Source: Marinobacterium stanieri (GTDB lineage: Bacteria; Pseudomonadota; Gammaproteobacteria; Pseudomonadales; Balneatricaceae). From it: DNA of 64,000 nt. This document shows positions 29,595 through 40,219 of the stretch, one piece after another; the stretch's first letter is position 1; each line of letters begins with the position of its first letter. Made by a program: the position numbers and the translations under genes. Location: assembly GCF_900155945.1 (NCBI RefSeq), contig NZ_FTMN01000002.1, positions 1-64,000 on the forward strand, in the 5' to 3' direction. A model generated the notes under the pieces. It was not told the origin of the DNA. It did no database searches and saw nothing but the letters and a program-made list of their open reading frames with translations.

Positions 29595-30384
29595 AGGCGC
29601 CATACCCCACCACACGAGCTTTATCGCCTGCGGTGTCACCTGAAGTATTTTGTCCCAGACAACGCAGCTCTAACCCGGCCTTGCGCGCGGCAAGCAACAA
29701 GCCATTCAACGCCTGGCAGCCACAGGCCTGCTCAGGTTCAATCACGGACTCCAGGTTCAAGATCTGCCGGGTGGTTTGCGCATCCAGCTGCCGAGCCTCC
29801 TCCCACGGGTGAAAATGACTTAGATCACTGCTGACCAATACCAGCACATCTTCGCGTTGCCACAGCTCCGCTATCAAGGCCGATACGGTTTCGACTGGCG
29901 TATGCCCTACCAGTAGCGGCAGAACCCTTGCCTCGGGTGCAACCTTTTGCAAGAAGGGCAACTGGACCTCAAGGCAATGCTCCAGCTGATGCGCATCCTG
30001 GCGCACAGGCAGATCAAAGCGCGCTTGCAGTAACCGCTCAAGATCCAGGTCGATGGCAACATCACCCAACGGCGTGTGCCAGTAAGTCTCGGCCACACCG
30101 GCAAAACCACTGAGAGGGACCCGATGATTCGGCCCCAGCAGTACAATCTGGCTCCAGCCTGCCAATGGCATCCATCGCTCAATTTGCCGATACACAAGCG
30201 CAGCGATCGGGCCGGAGTAGACAAGACCGGCATGGGGCACGACAAAAGCACGGGGCTGCCGCGGCAATGAAACAGGCTCAGTTGACTGTACCAGTAACTG
30301 ATCCACCAGCTGATTCAAGTCGGTTTCAGTGCCCGGATAAAATACCCCGGCGACGGCAGGCTGTCTCACTGCGGCGTGCATCAT
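29581..30384 (-). CDS. amrB: AmmeMemoRadiSam system protein B (MEMO family)
   Basis: A 267-residue protein of the MEMO family, whose fold resembles non-heme iron ring-opening dioxygenases. Family segments are RQPAVAGVFYPG at the N terminus, VPHAGLVYSGPIAALVY, LLGPNHRVPLSGFA and VLVSSDLSHFHPWEEA; the histidines in these are candidate metal ligands. An AGGAG Shine-Dalgarno lies 8 bases before the first ATG. It is divergent from amrS and coupled to amrA. Its biochemical role in bacteria is unknown. Confidence 0.93.
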   Translation of the reverse strand: MMHAAVRQPAVAGVFYPGTETDLNQLVDQLLVQSTEPVSLPRQPRAFVVPHAGLVYSGPIAALVYRQIERWMPLAGWSQIVLLGPNHRVPLSGFAGVAETYWHTPLGDVAIDLDLERLLQARFDLPVRQDAHQLEHCLEVQLPFLQKVAPEARVLPLLVGHTPVETVSALIAELWQREDVLVLVSSDLSHFHPWEEARQLDAQTTRQILNLESVIEPEQACGCQALNGLLLAARKAGLELRCLGQNTSGDTAGDKARVVGYGAYVCY

Positions 30385-30434
30385 TGGCTTTCTCCTGATC
30401 TATAGTGTGAGTATAGCCAAACAGGTGATTCACG

Positions 30435-31517
30435 ATGGGCGACCCTCATAGCGTTCCTGGGCGTTTCTGGCACCCGCTGGACAACGGTAAACTTCAGTGC
30501 GACCTCTGCCCCCGTTACTGCCAGCTGAACAAAAACCAGCGTGGGCTCTGCTTCGTACGGGGACGTGTGAATGATGAAATTCGCTTACTGAGCTACGGCC
30601 TGTCCAGCGGTTTCTGTATTGATCCGATTGAGAAGAAACCCCTCAACCACTTTTTACCGGGCACCCCGGTACTCTCCTTCGGAACTGCCGGCTGCAACCT
30701 CGCCTGCCGTTTTTGCCAAAACTGGGACATCAGCCGCTCGCGGGAAACCGCACGCCTGAGCGACAGCGCGTCGCCACAGGCACTCGCCGAAGCGGCCTTC
30801 AATCACCATTGCAGGAGCATCGCCTTCACCTATAACGACCCGGTTATCTTCCATGAATATGCCATCGACGTTGCCAGAGCCTGTCATGACAAAGGTATCA
30901 ATAGTATCGCCGTCAGTGCCGGGTATGTGTGCCCGGAACCCAGAGAAGCCTTCTATGCCGAAATGGATGCGGCCAACATCGATTTAAAGGCATTCTCCGA
31001 GCGGTTTTACAAAAGGATTTGCGGTGGCGAACTGGCACCGGTTCTGGACACCTTGAAATACATCCACCATGAAACTGATGTCTGGCTTGAAATCACCACC
31101 TTACTGATTCCGGGCGAGAATGACTCAGACAGTGAAATACTGGCCATGTGTGAGTGGATTCGTGACCACCTTGGCACCGAAGTCCCCCTGCATTTCACAG
31201 CATTTCATCCTGACTGGAAGATGCGGGACCACCCGCGCACCCCGCTGGCGACACTCAGGCACGCGCGCGCACTGGCGCTGCAGCAGGGATTGAAGTTTGT
31301 CTATACGGGGAATCTGCCTGATCAGGAAGGCAACACAACCTATTGCGGTCAATGCGGCGAGGCCTTGATTAAACGCCAGGGCTACACACTGATTGACTGG
31401 CAGCTGGATGCACAAGGCTGCTGCAAGCACTGCAACACCCCTCTGCCCGGGCTATTTGAAGCCGAGCCGGGTCACTGGGGCGCTCGACGCCTACCGGTTC
31501 ACATTGAAGGCCGATAG
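30435..31517 (+). CDS. amrS: AmmeMemoRadiSam system radical SAM enzyme
   Basis: A 360-residue radical SAM protein related to pyruvate formate-lyase activating enzymes. The cluster motif is Cys87, Cys91, Cys94 (GCNLACRFCQNW). Extra cysteine pairs occur at the N terminus (CDLCPRYC, LNKNQRGLCFVRG) and the C terminus (CGQCGEA, CCKHC), probably for further clusters or zinc. It is divergent from amrA-amrB, the usual layout of this system. It converges on dusC, overlapping it by 27 bases. The substrate is unknown. Confidence 0.93.
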   Translation: MGDPHSVPGRFWHPLDNGKLQCDLCPRYCQLNKNQRGLCFVRGRVNDEIRLLSYGLSSGFCIDPIEKKPLNHFLPGTPVLSFGTAGCNLACRFCQNWDISRSRETARLSDSASPQALAEAAFNHHCRSIAFTYNDPVIFHEYAIDVARACHDKGINSIAVSAGYVCPEPREAFYAEMDAANIDLKAFSERFYKRICGGELAPVLDTLKYIHHETDVWLEITTLLIPGENDSDSEILAMCEWIRDHLGTEVPLHFTAFHPDWKMRDHPRTPLATLRHARALALQQGLKFVYTGNLPDQEGNTTYCGQCGEALIKRQGYTLIDWQLDAQGCCKHCNTPLPGLFEAEPGHWGARRLPVHIEGR

Positions 31518-32453
31518 CTCCGAGAGCAGCTGCGTCATCCTCTCGGGCTCACGCTCGGTACGCACCGCATCAAACACAGCTTGTGCCTGAGGGAAATGGC
31601 GCTGCATCATCTTGAGCCATTGCTTGGTACGGCCATTGATATGACGCCGCTCCAGACGCATGGATACCTGCTGGTGATACTCCTGCACCAACTGCATCAC
31701 AGTAGGCCAGGTTGCTTCCGGCCCCAGATCCTTATCAGGTTGAGCAATGGCTTGCGCGAGGAAGGGGTTGGCAATCATGCCACGACCAATCATGACATCT
31801 TCGCAACCACTGATTTCACGACAGCGGTGCAGGTCTTCAACGGTCCAGATTTCACCATTGGCGACAACAGGAATCGACACTGCTTCACGAATGCGGGCAA
31901 TCCACTCCCAGTGCGCCGGTGGCTTGTAACCTTCAAGTTTGGTTCGCGCATGCACGGTTACGCGTATGGCGCCAGCTTCTTCGATAGCCTGTGCGTTCTC
32001 AAGCGCCAATGACTTGTCATAGAAACCCAAGCGCATCTTGGCGCTTAAGGGCACCTCATCCGGCAAGGCATCGCGCACCCCGCGAGTGATGCTGTAAACC
32101 TCCTCAGGATCCTTGAGAAGAATTGCTCCACCCCGGCTTTTATTGACGGTTTTGGCAGGACAACCAAAATTCAGATCGATTCCCTTGGCACCCAGCTCCG
32201 CAGCACGCACCGCATTTTCACCCATTGCAGCCGGGTCATTCCCCAGCAGCTGCACCAACACAGGTACTCCGCTAGGCGTGTGCGACCCCTGCTCCAGCTC
32301 GGGCGCCAGACGGTAGAACACGGAGCGCGGCAGCAACTGTGTGGTAACACGAATAAATTCGGTGACACAGATGTCGATACCGGGCATGCGGGTTAACAGA
32401 TCACGCAGAGTGTGATCCAGAACCCCTTCCATTGGTGCCAGATGTATTTGCAT
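31491..32453 (-). CDS. dusC: tRNA-dihydrouridine(16) synthase DusC
   Basis: A 320-residue FMN-dependent tRNA-dihydrouridine synthase. The N terminus MQIHLAPMEGVLDHTLRDLL is typical of the DusC subgroup, which reduces U16. The catalytic cysteine is Cys98 in DLNFGCPAKTVNKSRGG. FMN-binding segments such as VTVHARTKLEGY and VANGEIW follow. It stands between amrS and metZ; its 3' end overlaps amrS by 27 bases. Confidence 0.95.
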   Translation of the reverse strand: MQIHLAPMEGVLDHTLRDLLTRMPGIDICVTEFIRVTTQLLPRSVFYRLAPELEQGSHTPSGVPVLVQLLGNDPAAMGENAVRAAELGAKGIDLNFGCPAKTVNKSRGGAILLKDPEEVYSITRGVRDALPDEVPLSAKMRLGFYDKSLALENAQAIEEAGAIRVTVHARTKLEGYKPPAHWEWIARIREAVSIPVVANGEIWTVEDLHRCREISGCEDVMIGRGMIANPFLAQAIAQPDKDLGPEATWPTVMQLVQEYHQQVSMRLERRHINGRTKQWLKMMQRHFPQAQAVFDAVRTEREPERMTQLLSELSAFNVNR

Positions 32454-32472
32454 GGGTACAGGAGTCTACAGA

Positions 32473-32494
32473 GGCCGGGGAAGGCTCCCCGGCC
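32473..32494 (-). terminator. strong hairpin after metZ
   Basis: A 9-bp perfect stem GGCCGGGGA / TCCCCGGCC with a 4-base loop lies 9 bases after the metZ stop. No T run follows on the minus strand, so it may stabilise the transcript end or act as a factor-assisted terminator. Confidence 0.5.
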
Positions 32495-32503
32495 GGGCAG
32501 GGA

Positions 32504-33730
32504 TTAGCCTTTCAGCGCGTCGAGGCCACGCTGAAGGTCAGCTTTGAGATCGGCAATGGATTCAAGGCCAACCGAGAAGCGGATCAAGCCCTCACGAATA
32601 CCCGCCGCCTCGCGCTCTTCGACACTCATACGACCATGAGTCGTCGTGGCAGGATGCGTAATGGTGGACTTAACATCGCCCAGATTACCGGTAATAGAAA
32701 CCAGTTCGGTGGCATCAATAAAACGCCAGGCCTCTTCACGCTCACCTTCTACTTCGAAGGCCAGCACACCACCAAACGCACTCTGCTGCTTGCAGGCCAG
32801 TGCATGCTGGGGGTGATCTTCAAGACCGGAGTAATACACCTTACGCACACCCGGCTGAGTTTGCAGCCAGCGGGCAATTTCCAGCGCGCTTTCGCTGTGC
32901 GCCCGCATACGCAGCGGCAGAGTTTCCAGGCCCTTAAGGAAGACCCAGGCGTTAAACGGGCTCATGCAGGCACCGCCGGTACGCACCAGACCAAAGACCT
33001 CTTCCATCTCCTTGTCACGCCCAACCAGCACCCCGCCAACACAACGGCCCTGACCGTCGATGTATTTGGTAGCCGAATGCATGACTACATCGGCACCAAA
33101 ATCCAGCGGACGCTGCAAAGCAGGTGTCAGGAAACAGTTATCTACGACAACCAACGCATCATGACGATGGGCAATCTCGGCAATCGCACTGATATCACTG
33201 AGCTCTGCCAACGGGTTCGACGGCGTCTCCATGAAGAACATGCGCGTATTGTCAGTGACCGCCGCTTCCCAGGCTGCCGGATCAACCGGATCCACAAAGG
33301 TGGTGGTGATACCAGCACGGGTGAAGTACTTGTTGAACAGGGAAACGGTAGAACCGAACACACTGCGGGAGCACACAACATGGTCGCCCTGCTGCAGCAG
33401 GGCAAGTCCCAGATTCAGAATCGCTGCCATGCCGGATGCAGTTGCAACAGCACGCTCACCACCTTCCAGAGCAGCAATACGCTGCTCAAAGGCCTGTACC
33501 GTCGGGTTGGTGAAACGGGAATAGATATTACCCTCTTCATCACCACCAAACCGCGCAGCGGCTTCACGCGCAGACGAAAAGACAAAACTCGAGGTGGGGA
33601 AGATGGCATCGGAATGCTCACCTTCCGCAGTACGGTTCTGACCCGCACGCACAGCCAAGGTGTCGACTGACAAATCCTGTTCGGCTGTAAAGTGAATTCG
33701 GGCTTCGCGCTCAAAGCTGGACTGAGTCAT
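32504..33730 (-). CDS. metZ: O-succinylhomoserine sulfhydrylase MetZ
   Basis: A 408-residue PLP enzyme of the Cys/Met metabolism family that makes homocysteine directly from O-succinylhomoserine and sulfide. The PLP lysine is in HSATKYIDGQG. The N terminus with VDTLAVRAGQNRTAEGEHSD matches Pseudomonas-type MetZ rather than MetB. It is placed 9 bases after purF, as in Pseudomonas. The alternative, cystathionine gamma-synthase, is less likely on this context. Confidence 0.93.
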   Translation of the reverse strand: MTQSSFEREARIHFTAEQDLSVDTLAVRAGQNRTAEGEHSDAIFPTSSFVFSSAREAAARFGGDEEGNIYSRFTNPTVQAFEQRIAALEGGERAVATASGMAAILNLGLALLQQGDHVVCSRSVFGSTVSLFNKYFTRAGITTTFVDPVDPAAWEAAVTDNTRMFFMETPSNPLAELSDISAIAEIAHRHDALVVVDNCFLTPALQRPLDFGADVVMHSATKYIDGQGRCVGGVLVGRDKEMEEVFGLVRTGGACMSPFNAWVFLKGLETLPLRMRAHSESALEIARWLQTQPGVRKVYYSGLEDHPQHALACKQQSAFGGVLAFEVEGEREEAWRFIDATELVSITGNLGDVKSTITHPATTTHGRMSVEEREAAGIREGLIRFSVGLESIADLKADLQRGLDALKG

Positions 33731-33739
33731 CGGCCCTCC

Positions 33740-35266
33740 TCAATCAATCTTGTTATGCAGGTCAGCGGACTCGTTACCGTCCTCGGCATCGCTCGGATCT
33801 GCCTGCTTGGCATCATCATTTCGCTTGGCATCCACACGGGCCAGGTAAGCCTGATCCACAGTGCCGGTCACGTACTGGCCATCAAACACGCAAGTATCGA
33901 ACTCGGTGATCTCGGGATTGAAGGCACTGACAGAGTCCTTCAAATCCTGCAGGTCCTGGTACATCATCCAGTCACAACCGATGTACTCACCCACTTCATC
34001 CGCAGTACGGCCATGAGCGATCAGCTCGGTGGCCGACGGCATGTCGATACCGTACACGTTGGGAAAACGTACTTCAGGGGCTGCAGAGGCGAAGTACACC
34101 TTACGCGCACCCGCTTCACGTGCCATCTGCACGATCTGCTTGGAAGTGGTACCACGCACAATGGAGTCATCTACCAGCATGACAACCTTGTCACGGAACT
34201 CAGCCTGGATCGGGTTCAGCTTCTGGCGAACGGATTTCTTACGCTGGGTCTGACCCGGCATAATAAACGTACGGCCAATGTAGCGGTTCTTGATAAAGCC
34301 TTCACGGAAAGTCACGCCCAGAGAATTGGCCATCTCAAGCGCAGCAGTACGGCTGGTATCAGGAATCGGAATGATGACATCGATGTCGTGCTCCGGCATG
34401 ACACGTCTCACCTTGTCAGCCAGCTTAACACCCATCTCCATGCGAGAGTGATGGACGGACACACCATCAATGATGGAGTCGGGACGCGCCAGATAGACAT
34501 ATTCGAACAAACAGGGCGCAACCTTGCTGGTTGCGGCACACTGACGGGTTGAGACCTTGCCTTCAATATCGATAAAGATCGCTTCACCCGGGATCAGGTC
34601 ACGTACCATCTCAAAGCCGGCTGTATCCAGCGCAACGCTCTCGGATGCGACCATGTACTCCTCTTCACCCTGCTCGTTCACGCGCTTGCCGTACACTACG
34701 GGGCGGATACCACAGGGGTCACGGAAGGCAACAATGCCGTATCCGGTAATGATGGCGACAACTGCATAGCCACCCTGGCAACGGCTGTGAACCTTCTCGA
34801 CCGCCTGGAAAATATCGTCGGCACTGGGCTGAAGCTTGCCGATCTGCTGCAGCTCGTGTGCAAAGATATTGAGCAGCACTTCGGAGTCAGAGGTGGTATT
34901 GATGTGACGCAAATCCGAGCGGAAGATCTCGTCAGCCAACTGATCCGCATTAGTCAGGTTACCGTTATGAGCCAGGGCAATACCGTAGGGAGAATTGACG
35001 TAAAACGGCTGCGCTTCAGCGGAGCTGGAACTGCCCGCTGTCGGATAGCGCACATGACCGATGCCCATATTGCCATTGAGCTTTTTCATGTGACGAGTGC
35101 GAAAGACCTCGTTAACCAGCCCGTTATCCTTGCGCAGGAAGAAGCGGTTGCCTTCACAAGTCACCATACCCGCGGCGTCTTGACCACGATGCTGAAGCAC
35201 GGTGAGTGCATCAAAGATTGTCTGATTAACGTAAGACTTGGCAACAATGCCGACGATACCGCACAT
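33740..35266 (-). CDS. purF: amidophosphoribosyltransferase PurF
   Basis: A 508-residue enzyme for the first step of purine synthesis, moving glutamine amide nitrogen to PRPP. The class II glutaminase nucleophile Cys2 is exposed after Met removal ([10 protein letters not shown]). The phosphoribosyltransferase motif [17 protein letters not shown] is clear. It lies between cvpA and metZ. The C-terminal tail is polar and variable. Confidence 0.98.
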   Translation of the reverse strand: MCGIVGIVAKSYVNQTIFDALTVLQHRGQDAAGMVTCEGNRFFLRKDNGLVNEVFRTRHMKKLNGNMGIGHVRYPTAGSSSSAEAQPFYVNSPYGIALAHNGNLTNADQLADEIFRSDLRHINTTSDSEVLLNIFAHELQQIGKLQPSADDIFQAVEKVHSRCQGGYAVVAIITGYGIVAFRDPCGIRPVVYGKRVNEQGEEEYMVASESVALDTAGFEMVRDLIPGEAIFIDIEGKVSTRQCAATSKVAPCLFEYVYLARPDSIIDGVSVHHSRMEMGVKLADKVRRVMPEHDIDVIIPIPDTSRTAALEMANSLGVTFREGFIKNRYIGRTFIMPGQTQRKKSVRQKLNPIQAEFRDKVVMLVDDSIVRGTTSKQIVQMAREAGARKVYFASAAPEVRFPNVYGIDMPSATELIAHGRTADEVGEYIGCDWMMYQDLQDLKDSVSAFNPEITEFDTCVFDGQYVTGTVDQAYLARVDAKRNDDAKQADPSDAEDGNESADLHNKID

Positions 35267-35319
35267 TCAATCCACCTCAGAAGGATGTCACTAAAAAAGT
35301 AGCCCTGAGCACTTCAGTC

Positions 35320-35814
35320 TCAGCGGCCGATATTCCAAATCGCTTCACCAACGTCACTCGCCACCTGGCGAGTCCAGTCTTCCAGCAGTACAAAGTGTGG
35401 AATGAGTTGCGACTCACTCCACCAGTAATCCTGCACCGCAGGGGTCATCCCCAGCAGCGCAACAATGACAACCACTACCAGTCCGCCGCGCACGGCACCA
35501 AATCCCATCCCCAACACGCGGTCAGAGCTGGTTAGACCAGTAGCATCCACCAACGCCGAAAACAGCGCCCCAACCAGAGCACCGGCAATCAGTGTGATGA
35601 CAAACAGAATAGCAAAGGCCGTCAGCAATCGAAGTGACGGCGTCGCAATATAGGCGTCCAGAAGGACACTCAGGGAAGGTGAAAACAGGCGGGCCAGTAC
35701 AAAGGCCGAGACCCAGGTCAGAAGTGATATCGCTTCCTTCACAAACCCTCGCTTGAGGCTCATGAGGCTAGAAACCGCGATAATGGCAATAATGGTCCAG
35801 TCAGCCCAATTCAT
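35320..35814 (-). CDS. cvpA: colicin V production protein CvpA family
   Basis: A 164-residue membrane protein with four hydrophobic segments, of the CvpA family. The N terminus MNWADWTIIAIIAVSSLMSL and the RVLGMGFGAVRGGLVV segment are characteristic. The gene lies directly before purF as in E. coli and Pseudomonas. The family is linked to envelope tolerance to bile and other stress; the precise role is unclear. Confidence 0.93.
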   Translation of the reverse strand: MNWADWTIIAIIAVSSLMSLKRGFVKEAISLLTWVSAFVLARLFSPSLSVLLDAYIATPSLRLLTAFAILFVITLIAGALVGALFSALVDATGLTSSDRVLGMGFGAVRGGLVVVVIVALLGMTPAVQDYWWSESQLIPHFVLLEDWTRQVASDVGEAIWNIGR

Positions 35815-35881
35815 TCTCGTCGCCCGTACCCAAACAGCGTCGCATTCTAACAGAGCCCCAGCGGCAACCCAATGGGGGATT

Positions 35882-36433
35882 TCACTGCGTTGTAAAGCGC
35901 ACGATCATGCCTTCAAGGGCATAATCCTTCTTCAAGCGCGCCTGCAGTGATTCGAGTCGGGAACGCTGCATATCCGGCCCGACAAAGACCCGCACCAGAT
36001 CAGGCCCATTACGGATATACACCTTGTAGCCCCCATCAATCAGCTCCGAGCGCAGTGACCGCGCGTTGGCTTCGTCACGGAAGCTGGCAAGCTGAAGCGT
36101 CCAGGCCACCGGTACCTGCTGCTCATCAAGGCGCGGGGTATCTTCACTGGCATCGATACTGGGCTCCGCCGCGGCTACGGCTTCCTGCAAGGGAGGAGCC
36201 GGTACTGCGACCACCGCCGGCTGTGCCGGCGGTGCCACTTCAGAGGTATCAGGCAGCGCAGTTGACTGAGGCTCAATTTGAGCCAATTCGGGCATATCGG
36301 GTGCAGGCGGGATACGGTCCTTCAGGTGACGCTCACGATAGCCGGATCCATCCAACAGCAACGGAAAAAGCACCAGTGCCGAGATCAGTACTGCGGCCAG
36401 ACCGACCAGTTGCTTCTTGTGCTGCTCTTTCAT
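35882..36433 (-). CDS. dedD: SPOR domain protein, DedD-like
   Basis: A 183-residue protein with an N-terminal membrane anchor (about residues 9-27), a Pro/Ala-rich linker, and a C-terminal SPOR domain (about 108-183) that binds denuded septal peptidoglycan. The SPOR pattern WTLQLASFRDEANARSLRSE and KVYIRNGPDLVRVFVGP is clear. Position between folC and cvpA equals that of dedD in related genomes. The role is cell division. Confidence 0.88.
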   Translation of the reverse strand: MKEQHKKQLVGLAAVLISALVLFPLLLDGSGYRERHLKDRIPPAPDMPELAQIEPQSTALPDTSEVAPPAQPAVVAVPAPPLQEAVAAAEPSIDASEDTPRLDEQQVPVAWTLQLASFRDEANARSLRSELIDGGYKVYIRNGPDLVRVFVGPDMQRSRLESLQARLKKDYALEGMIVRFTTQ

Positions 36434-36436
36434 GTT

Positions 36437-37720
36437 CTATCCTTCAGTGATGCACGCCAATGCATCAGCAACGGTAAAAAATGAGCCTGCGACCACAACC
36501 TGCCCTTCCACCCTTTCAGCTGACAGCTTACGCAATACCTGCGCAACACTCTCAGCCGAATGTACCTGAGCGGCTTGAATACTGGCCTGAGACAGATAAT
36601 CGGCCAGCTGCTGTGCTGAAGTGCCACGCGGCACATCCAGACTGACCGGATACCAGTGATCAACCACATCGCTCAGCGCGTCAATAACAGAGCCTATGTC
36701 CTTGTCATGCAGCATACCCAGCACCAGATGCACTGGCGCTTCAGAGCCAGCCAGCTGTGATGAAAGGTACACAGCCGCTTCGGGGTTATGAGCCACATCC
36801 AGCAGCAGGTCAAGATTCTGCCACTGACAGCGCTGCATGCGCCCGGTCAACTGCACAGACGCCAACCCGGCTCGAACAGCCTGCTCCGAAACTTGCCAAG
36901 GCATCAGCTGTAGCGCCTGCAACACCATGGCCGCATTAGCCAGTGGCAAACCGGGATTAGGCAGCTCTGTCAGAGAAACAGGGCCAGCTGCACCCTGCCC
37001 CTGCCAGTGCCAGCTATCCGAATGAGCTTCTAAGTCGAATGCCTGGCCACGTGCATACAGCTGAGCACCCAGCTGCTCTGCATGAGCAAGCAACGATTGC
37101 GGTGGCTCAGGATCACCACAGAGTGCGGGCTTACCGGCACGATAAATGCCGGCTTTTTCAAAGCCTATGCTTTCGCGATCAGGCCCAAGCCAGTCAGTGT
37201 GATCCAGGGCAACTGTTGAGACTAGTGCCAGGTCAGCATCAACGATATTGACGGCATCCAGTCGCCCCCCCAGCCCCACCTCGAGCAGCATCACATCAAC
37301 GCCAGCTTCCGACATGATCAGCAGCGCCGCAAGGGTACCGTACTCAAAGTAGGTCAGCGGGATATCGCCACGCGCCTGTTCAATGGCAACAAAGGCACGA
37401 CAAAAAGCGGCGTCCTCAGCAGGCTCGCCATTGAGCAATACACGCTCGTTGTAGTGCAGAAAGTGCGGCGAACTGAAACGCCCTGTGGTTTTGCCACTGG
37501 CCAGCAGAACAGCATCCAACATGGCAAGGGTTGAACCCTTGCCATTGGTGCCGCCCGCAACCACCTTGAATGTGCTATCGAGTTTCAGCTCAAGCCGGTT
37601 GGCTACCTGCTGCAGTCGATCGAGACCCAGCTCGATCTCGGCGGGATGGCAGGCCTCTATGCGCTCCAGCCATTGCGGCAACGTAAGCTGCTTAAAATCA
37701 GCCGTGTCAGGCGTCTGCAT
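36437..37720 (-). CDS. folC: dihydrofolate/folylpolyglutamate synthase FolC
   Basis: A Mur-ligase-type enzyme of 427 residues from the ATG encoding [10 protein letters not shown]. It adds glutamates to folates and glutamate to dihydropteroate. The ATP-binding loop [15 protein letters not shown] is present. The ATG lies within the last 14 bases of accD, giving translational coupling; a longer frame upstream lies within accD and is not credible. The stop is 3 bases before the SPOR gene. Confidence 0.95.
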   Translation of the reverse strand: MQTPDTADFKQLTLPQWLERIEACHPAEIELGLDRLQQVANRLELKLDSTFKVVAGGTNGKGSTLAMLDAVLLASGKTTGRFSSPHFLHYNERVLLNGEPAEDAAFCRAFVAIEQARGDIPLTYFEYGTLAALLIMSEAGVDVMLLEVGLGGRLDAVNIVDADLALVSTVALDHTDWLGPDRESIGFEKAGIYRAGKPALCGDPEPPQSLLAHAEQLGAQLYARGQAFDLEAHSDSWHWQGQGAAGPVSLTELPNPGLPLANAAMVLQALQLMPWQVSEQAVRAGLASVQLTGRMQRCQWQNLDLLLDVAHNPEAAVYLSSQLAGSEAPVHLVLGMLHDKDIGSVIDALSDVVDHWYPVSLDVPRGTSAQQLADYLSQASIQAAQVHSAESVAQVLRKLSAERVEGQVVVAGSFFTVADALACITEG

Positions 37721-38627
37721 CTTGTTCAGCCGGCGCCTCAACTTCAACAGGTTCTTCTTCAACAACATCCTGAGCCGGCAAGTTGTTCAACTTGCGCAGA
37801 ATGGAGGCGATACGAGTCGGCATCTCGCCACGGCTGATAATCATATCGACCTGGCCATGTTCCAGCAGGAATTCACTGCGCTGGAAACCTTCCGGCAGTT
37901 TTTCACGCACGGTCTGTTCGATGACACGCGGGCCGGCAAAACCGATCAAGGCATTGGGCTCGGCGATATTCAGATCACCCAGCATGGCAAGAGAAGCCGA
38001 AACGCCACCATATACCGGATCAGTCAGTACCGAGATGTAAGGGATACCGGCCTGACGCAGTTTTTCCAGTGCAGCACTGGTTTTTGCCATCTGCATCAGC
38101 GAGATCAACGCTTCCTGCATACGAGCACCACCGGAAGCGGCAAAACAGATCAGGGGGATACCCTCTTCCAGAGAGATGCGAGCAGCACGTACGAAACGCT
38201 CACCTACTACCGCACCCATGGAACCACCCATGAAGTTGAACTCAAAGGCAACGGCAACCACTGGCAGGCCCTGGACCTCACCCTTCATGGCAATCAGCGC
38301 GTCCTTTTCGCCCGTAGCCTTCTGAGCTGCGCTCAGGCGATCCTTGTATTTTTTGGAATCACGGAACTTGAGACGATCCACCGGTGTGACTTCGCTGCCC
38401 ACCTCATGGGTCGTGTTCTCATCCAGAAACATTTCCAGCCGACGACGCGCGTTGATACGCATATGGTGGTCGCACTTGGGGCAAACATTCAGGTTTTTCT
38501 CAAGTTCCGGGCGATACAGAATAGAGTCACACTTCGGACACTTCTTCCAAAGCCCTTCAGGAATGTTGGTACGCTTCTTTTCATTGCGCACCAGAGAGGG
38601 AACAATTTTTTCCAGCCAGTTACTCAT
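37707..38627 (-). CDS. accD: acetyl-CoA carboxylase carboxyltransferase beta subunit AccD
   Basis: A 306-residue subunit of the carboxyltransferase that makes malonyl-CoA. The N-terminal zinc ribbon shows Cys30, Cys33, Cys49 and Cys52. The oxyanion region [19 protein letters not shown] is present. It lies between trpF and folC, as in Pseudomonas. The acidic C-terminal tail ([17 protein letters not shown]) is typical of the group. Confidence 0.98.
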   Translation of the reverse strand: MSNWLEKIVPSLVRNEKKRTNIPEGLWKKCPKCDSILYRPELEKNLNVCPKCDHHMRINARRRLEMFLDENTTHEVGSEVTPVDRLKFRDSKKYKDRLSAAQKATGEKDALIAMKGEVQGLPVVAVAFEFNFMGGSMGAVVGERFVRAARISLEEGIPLICFAASGGARMQEALISLMQMAKTSAALEKLRQAGIPYISVLTDPVYGGVSASLAMLGDLNIAEPNALIGFAGPRVIEQTVREKLPEGFQRSEFLLEHGQVDMIISRGEMPTRIASILRKLNNLPAQDVVEEEPVEVEAPAEQDADA

Positions 38628-38694
38628 GTTACTCGTTCCTGTCAGTACCGGTCGTTCATAACGACCGTGAAAGCTGTAATTCTATTGAATACGG

Positions 38695-39315
38695 TCAGGC
38701 AGCAGTCTTGGCTGCCTCGACAAACGCCGATACCTTGGCGCCATCTTTTTGGCCGGGTGCTGCTTCAACACCACCCGACACATCAACTGCATAGGGCCCT
38801 ACAGCGGCAACTGCACGCGCCACATTGGATGCATCCAGGCCGCCGGCCAGGGTAATCGCACCGGCAATTTCATCTGGAATCAGATCCCAGTCAAACACTT
38901 CTCCGGTACCACCCGGCACGCCGGGACGGTATGCATCCAGCAGGATACCGCGAGCATCTGGATAAGCGCTGAACGCCTGCATCAAATCCAGATCAGGCTT
39001 GACCCTGAGCGCCTTGATAAAGGGACGCCCGAAACGCACACAGTCAGCGTTACTTTCATCACCGTGGAACTGCAGAAGATCAAGCTGCGCTGTTGCCAGC
39101 ACCGACTCCACAAAATCCACATCAGCGTTCACGAACAAACCCACCGTAGTGACAAACGGTGGCAGCTTGCGGATGATTTCGCCAGCCTGCTCAGGTGTCA
39201 CATAGCGCTTGCTGGGCGCATAGAATACGAATCCCAACGCATCCGCGCCGGCTTCAACAGCAGCAAGCGCATCGCCAAGATTGGTAATCCCGCAAATTTT
39301 TACCCGCGTACTCAT
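38695..39315 (-). CDS. trpF: phosphoribosylanthranilate isomerase TrpF
   Basis: A 206-residue TIM-barrel isomerase of tryptophan synthesis. The N terminus [12 protein letters not shown] has the catalytic Cys in KICGITN, and the later Asp-containing VNADVDFV region follows. The C-terminal [16 protein letters not shown] phosphate-binding motif is clear. It is free-standing, not fused with trpC as in enterobacteria. It lies between truA and accD. Confidence 0.97.
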   Translation of the reverse strand: MSTRVKICGITNLGDALAAVEAGADALGFVFYAPSKRYVTPEQAGEIIRKLPPFVTTVGLFVNADVDFVESVLATAQLDLLQFHGDESNADCVRFGRPFIKALRVKPDLDLMQAFSAYPDARGILLDAYRPGVPGGTGEVFDWDLIPDEIAGAITLAGGLDASNVARAVAAVGPYAVDVSGGVEAAPGQKDGAKVSAFVEAAKTAA

Positions 39316-39367
39316 GGATTCTCCCGATCTATCAAGCCGCTAATAGTATCAGAGCCCCTCGCCAGCG

Positions 39368-40210
39368 TCAGTCTGACGAAGGCAGAAAGTGCGGCCCCAA
39401 AGGCGCCTGTGGCAGATTGAACAGCTCTGGGTAACGCACATCCACGAAATACAGCCCATCCGGTGGCGCTGTCACGCCTCCCTGACGACGATCCCGCGCT
39501 TCGAGCACTTCCCTCGCCCACTCTGTTGGCCGCTCACCGGCACCAACGGACATCAGAACACCTGCAATATTGCGGATCATGTGGTGCAAAAAGGCATTGG
39601 CGCTAACATCAATCACTACCAGCTGCCCTGTACGGTAAACATCCAACCTGCGAATTTCGCGAACCGGACTTTTAGCCTGACAGCCCACCGCCCGATAGGA
39701 TGTGAAGTCATGCTCACCCAACAGATGCGCTGCAGCCTCTTGCATCAACTCCACATCCAGATGACGGTGTGTCCAGGTGACGCCGCCCGCCAGGATGGCC
39801 GGCCTTGAGGGTGAAGTATAGATAAGATAGCGATAACGCCTTTCCTTGGCGGAAAAGCGAGCATGGAAGCAGCCCGGGACCTCTGTTGCCCACTTCACGG
39901 AGATATCATCCGGCAAGTGCACATTGGTGCCCAGCACCCATGCACGTTCGGGGCGCTCCACCCAGGCATCAAAATGTACCACCTGATGACTGGCATTTAC
40001 CCCGGCATCGGTGCGACCGGCACACACAACCTGAACAGGATGGTTGGCAATCACGGACAGCGCCCGCTCAACTTCTGCCTGAATGGTGGGAACCTTATCA
40101 AAGGCCTGCAGCTGCCAGCCCCTGTATGCAGCGCCGACATATTCAATGGCGAGCGCATAACGAAAAGGGGCGATAGAAATCGCCCCGTCGGTCGTGTTTT
40201 CTTGTGTCAT
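39368..40210 (-). CDS. truA: tRNA pseudouridine(38-40) synthase TruA
   Basis: A 280-residue pseudouridine synthase. The catalytic aspartate is Asp68 in VCAGRTDAGVNA. The C-terminal FLHHMIRNIAGVLMSVG motif is characteristic. It follows fimV by 9 bases, the same order as in Pseudomonas. Confidence 0.98.
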   Translation of the reverse strand: MTQENTTDGAISIAPFRYALAIEYVGAAYRGWQLQAFDKVPTIQAEVERALSVIANHPVQVVCAGRTDAGVNASHQVVHFDAWVERPERAWVLGTNVHLPDDISVKWATEVPGCFHARFSAKERRYRYLIYTSPSRPAILAGGVTWTHRHLDVELMQEAAAHLLGEHDFTSYRAVGCQAKSPVREIRRLDVYRTGQLVVIDVSANAFLHHMIRNIAGVLMSVGAGERPTEWAREVLEARDRRQGGVTAPPDGLYFVDVRYPELFNLPQAPLGPHFLPSSD

Positions 40211-40219
40211 TAACGTTTA

